A stretch of DNA of 64,000 bases from Pratylenchus scribneri (GCA_030063045.1 JAQSEB010000114.1:2418001-2482000); one strand, 5' to 3'. Numbered from the stretch's first letter, positions 23,801 to 35,828 are shown. Notes: generated by a model not told the origin, from the sequence alone. Numbers and translations are program-made.

Positions 23801-25869
23801 CGAAAAGAACGGCTCTAATTAGAGAATGCCAACGATGCCTTTCCGATTTTGATAATAAAGGGTAAATGTTTTATTGATTATTCTTTAAAACAAATTAATT
23901 CATTTAGAATTGCACTACTTTTGCAAACAATGAAGAAAGAACAAATCAATCGAATGGCCTACATCTTCTATTTACAAAATTCACGCTTGACTCTTTTAAA
24001 ACTGAAAAATTTTTTGAACAAAATAAAACAACGAGTTCAACGGGAAATGGCACTCACTTCGGAATGTCTTGTGGAAATTATTGTTCGATTCAGCCTACAG
24101 AAAAAGGATCAATTCATGCGGAAATTTGTGCACAAATTTCAGAGTTTAAGGGTTCAGGTAATTTATTGTTTTTATAGAATTATATTTAGAATAATTCAGG
24201 ATGAGAAAATCGACTTGGTGGATATCCATTTAAGGAATTTATGTGAACAATTGGTTGTGGAACCAATGTGGTGAGTTATTTAATTTTAAGAAATTATTCA
24301 TTTATTTATTTAAGGCACTTTGCTACATTAGAAAACATTGAATATGCTCGAAAATGTTTAGAGCGTACCTTGATGGCACACATTTACACATTCGCATTGT
24401 TTCCCAATGGTGATGCCGATTACTACAGAGACGAGTAAAAATAAATTTAATTTTCCGAAATCCGAAAATAATTCATTTTATTTCAGGGTTTTCCACAAAT
24501 CAATCCAGCAACTTTCTAGTCAAATCACAGTGGACCATGTCGAATTGTCAATTCCAAAGGTTAATTATTTAATCAATCTCAATTTATTAAAATTTATTCA
24601 GGGTCTTCATGCGGAATGTCCATGGCCGGTACTTATGGAGATTGGCCCCTACAAGAGAAAGGACTGATGGAAGGGAGGGAATTGATGGAAGGGAAATGTG
24701 TCACTCATCATATTGAGATGAAGGGAATGGATTCAGCGAGGGAGAAATGAATTTCCTCGTGCGGGGAAGATTCCTAAACGGTGCAAATTCTAATTTAAAT
24801 TTTTGATTAAAAATTAAAATAATTCTGAATAAAAAAAATAAAATATTTAATGTATAACTCTTTTAATTCCCCACCCTCGATTTTGAAGATTCATAACTAG
24901 GCAATATAAATTAAAATAAATTTTTATCGAATTTTCTAAATTCTTTAAAGATCTACAAAATCTTATGTGTTTAAATCATAAATATCCACAAATTAAAGGA
25001 GTTAGACTCTAATTTTCCCAATTTTTAAGGAGTTGAAAAATAATTCCCCATGGGAAATCAAAAGATGTTACACAGTATATATAAAATTAAAACATTAAAA
25101 AACTAAATATTTTTTAAAATTTATAAAAACAAAGTAATTCAATGTTTAGGAAAATAAAAATAGAAAATGTCTAGAACACAAAAACACAATTCTTTAAAAA
25201 AATGTTTGAAAAAATAATAGAATTAAAAACACAAAATATTTGAATGAAATAAAGACACTATTGTTTGTGATGAACTAAGTTTTTTCTCTGATTTTTATTC
25301 CAATTTTATATTTAATTCTTAGTTCACATTTTACCGTTTTAGGAATCTTCCCCGCACGAGGAAATTCATTTCTCCCTCGCTGAATCCATTCCCTTCATCT
25401 CAATATGATGAGTGACACATTTCCCTTCCATCAATTCCCTCCCTTCCATCAGTCCTTTCTCTTGTAGGGGCCAATCTCCATAAGTACCCCATGGCCTTCT
25501 GCCCAGGCTGAACTTGCAATTATAAATGCGTATAAATCGCCACGTGATAAAATGGTAGGAAAATGCTTCATTTTTATTAAAAAAATTAAATGAATTATTT
25601 TCTAGGCCTGCATCATTCGATGTTGTGAGCAAATTGAAAATTTGATCGTCCTTTCGCCGGGTCGGCAGACCGCATCGGCCGACGATATTTTACCCATCCT
25701 CGTTTTTGTAATAATAAAAGCAAATCCGGCAGCAATTTTCTCAAATCTTCAATTCATTGAAGGATTTTATGGTGCAAAAAGAATGCAAGGAGCAGAGGCA
25801 TATTGGTGGACTCAATTCAATTCGGCCATTGAATTTTTGAAGACATTATTGAACAAATTGTGCAATTAA
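20882..25869 (+). CDS. rme-6: RME-6/GAPVD1 (Gapex-5): RasGAP domain plus VPS9 Rab5 exchange factor, with a transposon in the VPS9 exon
   Basis: Endocytic regulator with an N-terminal RasGAP-like domain and a C-terminal VPS9 domain that activates Rab5 on clathrin-coated vesicles. The RasGAP region spans about 21100–22600 (FLTAALHEPIMFLL, ICTDLIFTYFICSAVINPEPLGI). A low-complexity middle follows (22800–23850). The VPS9 module spans about 23880–25869 (CPWPSAQ, INAYKSPRDKM, ADDILPILVFVIIKANP, EAYWWTQFNSAIEFLKT). The exon starting at 24602 is split after CPWP by an 861-bp element (24628–25488). Unspliced reading stops soon after entry, before the VPS9 core. Splicing 24629–25467 restores the frame with ten extra residues, and the acceptor at 25505–25506 would instead remove only SAQ. 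The start was taken at ATG 20882; ATG 20897 is an alternative. The gene lies 190 bases after cdc-23. Confidence 0.9.
22621..22760. repeat. TTGTAATTG-type simple repeat in rme-6 intron
   Basis: A run of degenerate copies of (A)TTGTAATTGCGATTGTAATTG inside an intron of rme-6 (intron about 22583–22812). The reverse complement of the same word cluster lies in an EVI5 intron at about 34530–34590. Confidence 0.7.
24628..25488. mobile_element. Non-autonomous DNA transposon, 861 bp, 155-bp inverted repeats, 8-bp target duplication CCATGGCC
   Basis: The left arm (24628–24782) and right arm (25333–25488) are near-perfect reverse complements, differing by one indel near their inner ends. Both begin GGTACTTATGGAGATTGGCC. 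The host word CCATGGCC is duplicated at 24620–24627 and 25489–25496. The interior is AT-rich with no transposase. The 8-bp duplication is compatible with hAT-like or other 8-bp-duplicating superfamilies; the ends do not settle which. The near-identity of the arms suggests a young insertion. The left tip supplies a GT donor (24629) and the right arm supplies a pyrimidine-rich acceptor CTTTCTCTTGTAG ending at 25467. Confidence 0.92.
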
Positions 25870-26114
25870 ATTTACCAAAATGTGATCAAAATCTTTACAT
25901 ATAATTTTATTATTTTTATATAATTTTATAATTTGACCTTCAAATTCAAATCTCAGAATATTCGCATAAAAATTTATAAAATTTCATACATATTATAAAT
26001 TTCGATGTTTTATTTTAAATATTTTAATTCATTTTGGATATTTTGAATTTAATCAATAATTAATTATAAATTTATTTACATTTAGAATTTAATTTGATCC
26101 CAAATATTGATTCA

Positions 26115-26925
26115 ATGGGTGCTAGAAAAATGTTTTTGAATACGCCATTATCAATTATTTGGAAGGAAATGGAATCAAGTTTGGATTTCAAGGGTTGCAT
26201 TTATCTTTCAAATGTTTTACAATTGCTTCGATGTGAAATTACTTTATCAGGTAATTTGTCAAATATAAAATTAATTAAGTCAAGTAATGTATTAGATTTT
26301 TATGAAAGCACAAAAGACGTCTCACCTGACTTGAATGATTGTTTCTTGAACGGAATTTCGTCCCAATTGAAGGTGAGATTTAAATTGAATTCATTACTAA
26401 ATTTAACCAAATTTTAGTACACCATTCTTGGGAAGGTTTCAATACCCAAAAAACGAATGATGCCGGGTCCAAAGAAAATCCATACTTATTTAATGCTTTA
26501 TGCCTGTAAATATGAAATTGACGAATTTGAACCGGAATGTGCAATAATCATTTTTCAATTTGTAAAAAATCAAATTTGTGCAATTTTGGAAGCTGTTCTT
26601 CGCCTCGCTCGTCCATTCAAAATGACTGACTATGGTTTATCGCATTCATTTGGTGTTATAAGGTAAATTGAAAAATATATCGAATCTCTAATTGATTAAA
26701 AAAATATTTAAGGACTGTCCAACCACCTACAAAATTTACAATGATTGCCGAGGATGTTATCGACGCTTTGGAGGTAATACCTCTAAATATATAATTTTAA
26801 TTTCATATTTTCAGTTTGAAAACGGTTTAATCCCACATCGCTTACTTTTAATGGCATTGGTCAAGCGGATTTGGAATATTCAACAAAAAGAGCACCAAAA
26901 GCAGCGGAATGTTCAACAGAAATGA
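26115..26925 (+). CDS. TADA1/Hfi1 (ADA1)-like SAGA complex subunit
   Basis: A probable structural subunit of the SAGA histone acetyltransferase complex. Exons 26115–26372, 26418–26662, 26713–26773 and 26815–26925 join in frame for about 224 residues. The resemblance is to the C-terminal part of animal TADA1: PKKIHTYLMLYACKYEIDEF at the place of the [21 protein letters not shown]-like segment, then LSHSFG where TADA1 has a YAFG motif, then EDVIDALEFENGLIPHRLLL resembling DLFEALQ…EVIPTHTVY. The N-terminus (MFLNTPLSIIWKEMESSLDFKGC) resembles the short histone-fold-adjacent segment. Similarity is moderate, so the identity is tentative. It follows rme-6 by 245 bases on the same strand, so it may be the third gene of an operon. 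An acceptor ATTTACATTTAG lies at about 26075–26086. Confidence 0.6.
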
Positions 26926-27852
26926 AACCAACAAATCACAAATGGCTAAATGTCCATGGTGTCTATTCCATTTCGTATCCCCTTTCGCCCAAATAAATGC
27001 TGAATGCTCCACTGTTGGATTTTGGTGTCAATTTTCCTTCACAGCAGGTAAATTTCCTGTATGCTTTAAATCCAGTTGTCCCATTTTTACAAGTCTCTTT
27101 ATCTTTATTCCTCTTTCACCATGGTAACCATCCATCCAAACACTCCCCTCTTTATTGCCTCTCTTTAAAAAAATCCTTGCATTTTTTAAAAAATTTTTCA
27201 TGACCTTTTTCTGAAACAACAATGGTTCCTTCTTTCCTTTGTGACCTCCCAAAAACTTTTCCATCCATCAAAAGGCCATTTTAATATATATTTGTCACCC
27301 AAGAAGCTTCTCCTCCTCCTCCATATCCCATCTCATCGTGTCAAAGGCTGCTGCGGTTTTTTGTGATTAATGTGCCATCCGCCCTTCATCTTCCCCCTTC
27401 ATCTCATAGAGCAGCGCCGCCTGCTGCTCTTCTTCTGTTGGGCCTTTTTTCCCCAAAATTTCCCCCGTTGACGAACCGCGTCAGTTTACTTCGTCCTCTC
27501 TCTCCCCCCTCTTCCACCACAAAGCATTGGTTCGGTGACGATGAGTGTTATGTTTCCTCCTCCTCTTCTTCATCTTCTTCCTGTCTTTGTTTCCACTCGA
27601 CCCTCCTCTCGGCCTTCAAATTGGTCTTTTTTGTTTAGCTTCACTAAACCTCCATGTAACTTACCACCAACAAAGCGATCCATTTTGTTGGGTTTCCTCT
27701 GCTGTGAGGAATTCTTCCTTTTAATTGTTGGCGCTCCCCTCATTTTTTCCCAACTCTTATTTCATTTTTCTTCCTCAATATTTCTGTCTACAATCACGGT
27801 TTATTCATCTTAATTTTCCACATGCTAATAAATTTTCCATATTCCTTAATAA

Positions 27853-27870
27853 GGGGGGGAGGGGGGGGGG
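27853..27870. repeat. Poly-G tract (G7 A G10)
   Basis: Intergenic purine run of seven G, one A and ten G. Confidence 0.95.
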
Positions 27871-29064
27871 AATTGAGATCATCTTCATCTCTCCGCAATC
27901 CTCCAATCCAATTTGTCATCCATCCTTCCTTCCATTCATTAATAACCTGTTCATTAAATTACCAATTGCGGATGGGTAATAATGCTTTTGCGCGTCATTC
28001 AATCTCCGGGCACATTGCCGTTGTCGGCGGAAAGGAAGAGAAAAAACCCATTGATGATGATCGCTAATTGGCGAATTCTATTATTCTTTTCTTCTTCCCT
28101 CAAAAAATAGCCGCATTCAGCAGAAGATGAAAATTATTGTTCCTATTCATCACATTCAATTCATCAGCCCAACTCCACAGAACAGCGGCACTATTGTCTG
28201 CCCAAATTCCACCTAGTCTAGTCTCCTTTTTCATGCTTATTTCATTTTCACCTAAAATTCATGCCATCTTTCCAAAAACCAATAAATTATTCTTGCTATT
28301 TTTTAGCCTTATTAAAAGGTTTTTTTTCAAAATACTTTTATAAACAAAAGTGGAAGAGTCAAAATGGAAAAAGGACTCTAAAATCGAGCAAGATCATCCT
28401 TTTATTTATAATTCGCTATTCAAGAGCAAATTATTGCTTTAGCCAAAATTCAGTTCTTATCTTACCCTTTAAATAAAAAATAAATCAATTTTTTTTAAAT
28501 TTTAAATTTCCTTATTTTAAATACCTCCTGAAGACTCTGAAGCTTCGTCAGGGATGATCATGCAAACAAAAAATGGGTAATAGGATAGAAAAGAGGGCAG
28601 TGACCTTTGAGGAAGCCATGCACAATCCCCAAAATTCAATCTCCCAAAATCGCCCTAGTTCCAATCCAAAGCATCATTCCTAATCCACCTTCTTCTCCTT
28701 TTCTTACTCTATCCTATCTCCATTTTTCCCTCCCTATTTTATTCTATCAAACTAAATCATGCATTCAATTCCACGTCAGTCGTCAGTAAAATTTAAAAAG
28801 TCCAAAGTAACGGGACTCATTCAGCGCGCCATAATTTTTACACTTTACCAAGTCGTTTAATCGACGAGAATTCATTAAAACCAATTTTTGTAAAAATTTT
28901 CCGTTCCACTCTACTATTTTTATGATTTAGATGAGATACAAAAATCAACAAAATTTATGCAAAACACTCATCCATATTCCATACATATTCTTTTCGGAGG
29001 GCTTTTTTAACGATTGAAGTGAATGTGAATGAATGTATTTTTTCCCATTCATCCCACTCCTCAT

Positions 29065-29076
29065 CCCCCCCCCCCC
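29065..29076. repeat. Poly-C tract (C12)
   Basis: Uninterrupted run of 12 C, about 275 bases before the EVI5 start codon. Confidence 0.95.
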
Positions 29077-29351
29077 AACCCCTTCACATTTGTCATAATC
29101 CGCATGCATTCATCTAAAGAGGGAACCCCAATCGACATCGCCAAAAAATCATAATAGCCAATCATTTTTATTTATATAGCCGTACATACACGGAAATATT
29201 TAATTTTTAATCAAATTAATTTTTATATTTTAGAGTTCAACCGGTAACTGACTGGTTCATGCATTTCGAGGGCTAAAACGATTGGAGGATCAACAACAAT
29301 TTTTCAAATTATTTTTACCCATATTTTGCCCTTCCATCATCAAATGTCATT

Positions 29352-32300
29352 ATGGTGGTCGAATTCAAGGAGAGCAACAATATTGCCAATCGAAATGGCG
29401 GTTTGTAATTTTTATCATTAAAAAAAAATCAAAAATAGAAGTTTATAATTATAACCGGAACTGGGACTAACCCACGCAATTATATTAGTCTCACCTTTTG
29501 CAACCAGAGTTCCTAAATTCCCCTACTCTTTCCCCTAACAGACAAATCGATGGTTTCCTTCCCCTCCCCTCCTCCTCCCTCTCAATCAACCCGTCATCAT
29601 TCAATTTGTCTGTCTATGAAGGTGTGGAAGGGGAGAAAGGGGGCAAATGTTTCTGCTCTGCTGGTTGCTCTCGATTGGTCCCCATCCAACCACCATTCTA
29701 CTTCTTTTTGTGTCCTTTTCCGCCCAATAGAGCGCCTGTCTGCCAAAAAGCTTGGCTGGACATGGATCATGGTGGACATGGACACCCAATGAAAGTGGAT
29801 CGCATTCAAAAATAAATTCATCATTCAAATGGATGTACAAAAATCGATTCATGAGCCAACGGACTTTGGCGGTGTTTGGGGGATTTACTGACTATTCAAT
29901 TCTCCAGTCCCCCCCCCCCCCCCCCCCCCCTCTTCCACCGTCAATATAAGTAGCAATAGCAAAACATTGTTACTGCTGCTGTTCCCCCATTCCATTTAAA
30001 TGTTCACTATTTGGGGTGAAATTTATTTACAATTTTGTTTTTGCATTTATGCGACCTTCCCCCTTTTTTAATCTGCAATGAAAATTGACAAAAACTTGTT
30101 TCCAAAATAACGAAAAAAATAAAATAATCCATACAAATTCGTGTTAATAATCTCCCAACTCCCATAAATGGGTGAATTAAATGAAATAATTTGAAATATT
30201 CCATTCATTATATTCCAACAACAATTTCAGTTGAAATCGCGAACAACGGAATACCAACGAAGAGCAGCAATTCAATTTCCATTCCCTCCTCCGATTCTCA
30301 ATCTTGTTCCGATCAAACAGTGGACGACGAACTTCGAAGTGTAGACACAACGCCTGATGACCCGGAAATTCAATCCACATTGACAAAAATGGAAGCATTA
30401 AATAGGTCAGTCAGTGGGATGGAAAAGTTAATTATTTTGCGAAAAAAAATTTAAATAAAATATTTAAGAATAAATGAAGCCGATGTTCGAAGTGTGACCT
30501 CTCGGCGCTCATGCAGTTCCCATACGGGTCGTTCATCATCGCCTTGTTTAATTGGAAACAACAAAATTGAGGACGCATCATTGCCCAGAAGCAATTCACT
30601 TCAACCCGCCAACATCGATGATGATGAGAATTTGGATCTTTGGACTGTGAGTCTAATTCAGTTAAATTATTGATTTATCGATTTGTTTAAGGTTTGGGGC
30701 AATTTGGTCAAATCTTGGGAGGTTGAATGGAAAAGAAGGCCAAATTGTGTGAAGGAATTGGCACGACGGGGAATTCCGCAACATTTTCGCACAATTGCAT
30801 GGCAATTATTATCCGGAGCACAAATCAATCAAATTCATGACCTCTATGCGGAATATATGCGCAAACCTTCGCCATATGAAAAAGCAATTGCCCGTGACAT
30901 TCCAAGAACATTTCCCGAATTGGATTTCTTCAAAGATGGCAGCCATGGGCAACAGTCACTTTTCAACGTTATCAAGGCCTATTCCCTTCATGATCGAGAA
31001 GTAAGCCGAGAATATACGTTCTAATTAATTCCAAAATTTAGGTCGGTTATTGTCAAGGTTCCGCCTTCATTGTTGGTCAACTTCTCCTTCAAATGCCCGA
31101 AGAGGAGGCATTTGCTGTTTTTGTTCGATTGATGGAGAATTATCGCCTCCGTGAATTGTATAAGCCGACAATGACCGAATTGGGACTTTGCATGTTCCAA
31201 TTGGAAATTATGGTTCAAGAACAAATTCCTGATCTTTACATGCATTTGTATTTTTATTTAATTTTTAAATGGCTTAATTTAATTGGTTTTAAGCAACAAT
31301 ATGGGTTTTGACACTTCCATGTACGCTTCTTCATGGTTTGCGAAAAACTGACCGATTACTAAATTTAAAATACAAATTATTATAAAGGTTTCTCACTGTT
31401 TTCCTCACAACCCTCTCATTGGACTTGGCAAATCGCATAATGGATTGGTTTTTGGTCGATGGAATGGACGCAATCTTCCGGATTGCAATTTCCATTTTGC
31501 AACAGGCCCGAATAGATTTACTTCAGCTGGACATGGAAGTTGGTTTATTTAATTGTGTTTAATTTACTCATTTTTCAAGGGAATGCTCAAATATTTTCAA
31601 CGGGATGTTCGCGAAAGATACGAAAATGACCATGAATTGTTGTTCACTGTGGCCTCGCGCGTTCATCTAAACACAAAAAGGATGAAAAAACTGGAGAAGG
31701 AATATTTGACAAAAAGGACCAAAGAACAGGAGGAGGCCATTGAATTAAGGGTAAGTCAATTGAATTATTTTTTAATAAAATTATTTTAAAATGATAAAAT
31801 TAATTTCCCGTTAAAAATGGCCTTCTTCCATCTTTCCAAAACCGCCAATATTTCCATTTTCCACCCCACCCTGAGCCTTGACTCATCCATAAAACCCTTC
31901 AAATTTTCCATTCTTTTATTTGGGCTTAAATTTCCTCATGCATAATTTCACCCAATCCCTCCATCTTCACGTCCTTAAGCCACCAGCATCCCTTCCTCCA
32001 ATTTCTTTCCGGATGATGAAGAATTATTTGTCATCCCTCTGCTTCAATCCCCCATTCCTTTCCAAAAATGATTCATTGACCCTCCACCAATTCCCAATAC
32101 AATTCCCAATTCTGCACAATTCCCCTCTCGCCTTTCAATTTTTGAGGGACCCCCATGCTCGAATTTCCGTTCCTGTCACTAAAAGCCTTCCCCCTTCCCC
32201 TCAATAACAATCAATTCAATTTTGCCCAATTGCCGCCCTCCATCGCACCTCCTTTCCTATTTATTCTTTTTTTACATCCACACGCAACTCTCCACACCTT

Positions 32301-35300
32301 TTCCTTTGTCGCTTCCGTTCATTTCTTTTTCGAACCAACTTTTTGCCCATTTTTAACCTTTTCAATTGCGTCGACCAGCCAGAACCGGTGTTTCTCCAAG
32401 TTAAGGCCTACTCATCGCCTTCCTATTCTTCCTTCCTACACGTATTTTCCCCACTTCGTTTCCCCACTCCTTCTTCCCCATGTTTTTAATTTGATCATGG
32501 AAATTTAGAGTTTAGCGTACACCGTACATAAATTCTTCATTTTTCTGAATAATTTTGGTTAATTTTCGATCATTCTTCCTTATTTTTCATCGTTTCAATA
32601 TTAAAACATCAACCAATTTCTCCAATTTCTTCCATTTTTGTAAGCTAAAATTTGGGCTATTCCTTTCATGTCCCCAAATCCGCACCACAACACCACGGCA
32701 GCCAACATAATGACAGCAAAAAAGGGGGGGGGGGGGTGGACAGGAATTATTATTATTATTCCCTGTACATATAAATGGGGGCTAGCATCCTTCATCTTGT
32801 CCGTCCTCTTCTTCCTCTCCTCATTCCAGCCCATCCATGCACATCCCTTTTGCGCGGCTCACGCACTTTCCCAAAAGGCAGCAACAGCTGGATGAACTCA
32901 TTCAACCCCCACCCCTCACAATGGATTACTTTTATATATTTTTGCATGACTAGGCACACTCCCCCAACCGCGAATAAATTAAATGATGTCCATTTTTTAA
33001 AATGACCATCTCACTAGAATTTATATTTAAAAAATGGTAAAAAAGCTTAATGGTAGACAAAGAATTTTCGATCGTCGATTTGATTGGACAGAAAAGGTGT
33101 AGAAATATATTTTTGCCTAATATTTATTTTAATTAATTAAATTATTTTTGCAGCGCCTCCGAACCGAGAATCGACTTCTCCGCCAACGAATTGACTATTT
33201 GGAGAGGGAAAGTTCCGCATTGGCCGATAGATTGGTGCGTGGTCAAGTAGATTTGGCACAACAGGCCGATTGTGGTAAGAGATAAAAATATTTCATCCCG
33301 AATAATATTTTTTTTTCATCAGTTTTAAACATAAGCCATGAATTGAACATTCTTCGTGACATCAATTCCGATGCACATCGACGTTTGGAGGTTTCTTTTT
33401 CGTCTAATTTTATTTTATTAATTTATAAATTAAATAATTATTATTATATTACAATCAAATTATTAATATTCCAAAAATTTACAGGATGCCTATGAGACAA
33501 TAAGGGAATTGAGCACAGAGAAAGGAAGGAACAGAAAAGACAAGGTAATTAATCAATAAATAATTTTTTAAATTTGTTAAATTCTAACTATCCATCAGCA
33601 GGTGGATCGAGGTGTTCAAATTGATGATGTTTCAATGATTGAGCATATTCATCAGCTGCAACAGGAATTGATTGAATCCGCATCAAAGAAGGCGGATTTG
33701 GAAAATACAGTGCGAGAATTGAAGAATCGAATCACCGAATTGGAATCTTCAAACAAACGACTGAAGGAATGTCCACCCGATGGAGGAGTGGCAGCAATTC
33801 AAGAGGCAAAAAGCACACAAAAATAACAATAAATCCATTATGTTTTAGGAATTAATCCGTGTCAAAATGCGTGAAGCTGAGTCGTCACTTTCGCTGAAGG
33901 AAATTCGCCAAAAGCTCTCCGAAGTGGAACAACAATGGCAAAGATTTATGCAGCTTCGAGGAGCATCATTCCCATCCTCTTCGGCCTCAATTGACCTGCT
34001 TCCCGCCACCACCAACAATTCGCCTCCTTCCTCCTCTTCATTGGACGATGAACCGCCTCCTCAGGAGCCCTGCCAATCGCCGACCCCCTCTCAACAATCG
34101 CAACAGGAAAAAGCGACCGCCGCCCAACAGCAACCACAAACTACTCGGGCCCGAATAGCCAAATTGACGGCCACAATTATCGGCGCTGTTGGAGCGGCAG
34201 GAAATGGAGCGGAAACACAACAGCAGCCAGAAACGCTGGAAGGATGGAGTCAAAAGGAACTTGAGGACAATTTTATTGGGCTGAAAATCAGAGAGGCTGA
34301 TACATTGGCCGAATTGAAGGAAATGCGTCAAAAATGTACTAAATAAAATATTCGTTTATAAAAATTAATTGATTTTTAGTGATGGAATTGGAAACGCAAA
34401 ACCATGTTTGCACGAATCAATTGAGAAGGCAAGATGAGGAAATAAAAAGATTGAAGGAAGAAAAAGATGCATGTGCACAGGTAAAAATGATAAAAAAAAT
34501 TATATTCTGGAATGAAAATTTTACAATTTAGAATCCACAATTACAATCGCAATTACAACTTAGATTTTACAATTACAATTGTTTTAGGGGATAATCAGAA
34601 TTAATTTCACATAAATTTGCCATTCATTAATTCAGATTGAACATGAATTGAGAGAGGAATTGCGGGACAGTGAACGAAAATTGATTGTTTTGCAAAGCGA
34701 ATCAAAGGAGAAAAATGTGATGCAAAGACTCAAATACACCGAAGCACTTCAAACAGTTGCTGAATTGAAAGAACAACTCGCCCAACTAGAATCAAAGGTA
34801 AAATTTGATTTAACTTTTTTTAAATTAATAATACGTATATTTAAGAGAGCAGAGACCGAAGCCCGGGCAAAAATTCGTGGAAATTCCATTTATGACATGG
34901 ATAATGATTCGGTGGGTATTGATTGAATTTATTGATTGTACAAATTACAAATTTTTAGTTGACATCATCCACTCGATCGGTGACAAGTTTGGACGGAATC
35001 CAGTCACTCTCCTCCGAAGAAATGGCTCTGTTCATTGCTGGAATTAAGGCCCGAAAAGTCGGCAATCATAAAACGAATCAATATGAAGAAGAGGATGGGG
35101 CCGAGACGGAGACCAATGACGCAGAGGATGATGAAGAGGGAGAAGTGCCAATGACAAATGGCAGCACAAAATCGCCGACCTTCTTTTTGCCTTCACCAGC
35201 AACAATAGCAACACGGAATGTAGAAGGAAGCAACAGTAAATCCACAATTAGCACTGCTCATAATGAAACCTCAGATTCGGGTCTCAGTTTAAGCGAAAAT

Positions 35301-35312
35301 TCACAACATTGA
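29352..35312 (+). CDS. Evi5: EVI5-type TBC domain Rab GTPase-activating protein with coiled coils
   Basis: Rab-GAP of the EVI5 family, which acts on membrane traffic and cytokinesis. The first coding exon is proposed at 29352–29400 (MVVEFKESNNIANRNG); it ends in phase 1, matching the next exon at 30231. A Ser-rich N-terminus is followed by the TBC domain (about 30690–31600). The domain has LARRGIPQHFR, the Arg-finger motif IARDIPRTFPE, the Gln-finger motif VGYCQG, MPEEEAFAVFVRLM and TSMYASSWFLTVFLTT. The DMEGMLKYFQRDV block and RLRTENRLLRQRI lead into a long coiled coil (33150–34900) with a Gln/Pro/Ala-rich insert, then an acidic Ser-rich tail. Catalytic Arg and Gln are present. A large intron (31751–33153) separates the TBC domain from the coiled coil. 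Length is roughly 800 residues. The extreme 5' exon is the least certain part. Confidence 0.92.
29909..29930. repeat. Poly-C tract (C22) in EVI5 first intron
   Basis: Uninterrupted run of 22 C within the proposed first intron of EVI5, the longest such tract in the window. Confidence 0.95.
31751..33153 (+). other. Large EVI5 intron
   Basis: A 1.4-kb intron between the end of the TBC domain (…EEAIELR) and the coiled-coil exon (RLRTENRLL). It is far longer than the typical 45-base introns around it. It is pyrimidine-rich and has a G13 run at 32724–32736. Open frames in it (31920–32508) are low complexity, with no family resemblance. Confidence 0.75.
32724..32736. repeat. Poly-G tract (G13)
   Basis: Uninterrupted run of 13 G in the large EVI5 intron. 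Confidence 0.95.
34530..34590. repeat. CAATTACAAT-type simple repeat in EVI5 intron
   Basis: Degenerate copies of ACAATTACAATCGCAATTACAA, the reverse complement of the repeat in the rme-6 intron at 22621–22760. Confidence 0.65.
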
Positions 35313-35828
35313 CCAACCAGACAAATTTGATAATATTTGTGTATTTGTTACTGACCTCCTCCTCCCATCTTATTAAATTTTAATCGCCCCATCCTTGCTT
35401 TTGTTCCCACTTCTTAATTTTGTCACAAATTGATATTAACTTCCAATCAAAATATGTTAAATTTAAATTGTGATTCAATTAGTTTTGACTCTTATATTAT
35501 TCAAATTTGTGTGCTTCTTCTGAACATATTTTGGGCGGGCCCTTATTTATCTTATCTATATTTGATTGTTTTTTGCTTTTCACACCTACCGAATGAGCCT
35601 TACGATTTTATCTGTGAGATCTTCCCCTCTCCACCTATTATCTAACATAAATTGAAAATGCCCATTTTATGCCTTTTAAATATTTGATTTTTTATTTTAT
35701 TGAAAAATATAAACTTTCACCATTTTATGCCCATAAGAAAAATGCATATAAAGAATATAAAAATCAAAATGTTGGATATCAATGTGTTGTAGGTAGAAAT
35801 TGTTAGTTTGCTCACTTCTTTTATGCAA
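35313..35828. other. Convergent intergenic spacer
   Basis: AT-rich 516 bases between the 3' ends of EVI5 (plus) and the microexon gene (minus). Contains AATAAA-like signals only. Confidence 0.4.

Larger units (their letters stand above)
26926..29351. other. Intergenic region with CT-rich low-complexity sequence
   Basis: About 2.4 kb between the TADA1-like gene and EVI5. It contains pyrimidine-rich stretches (27300–27800), a G7-A-G10 run at 27853–27870 and a C12 run at 29065–29076. Several plus-strand open frames of 60–100 residues translate this low-complexity DNA and resemble no protein family. The EVI5 promoter presumably lies here. No RNA gene recognised. Confidence 0.45.

Noticed and set aside
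24628..25488. Call rme-6 a simple pseudogene
   Set aside because: Everything on both sides of the element is intact, and two alternative splice combinations keep the VPS9 frame, so loss of function cannot be assumed.
31920..32508. Overlapping plus-strand open frames in the large EVI5 intron
   Set aside because: They translate pyrimidine-rich low-complexity DNA into Pro/Ser/Phe-rich peptides with no similarity to known proteins.
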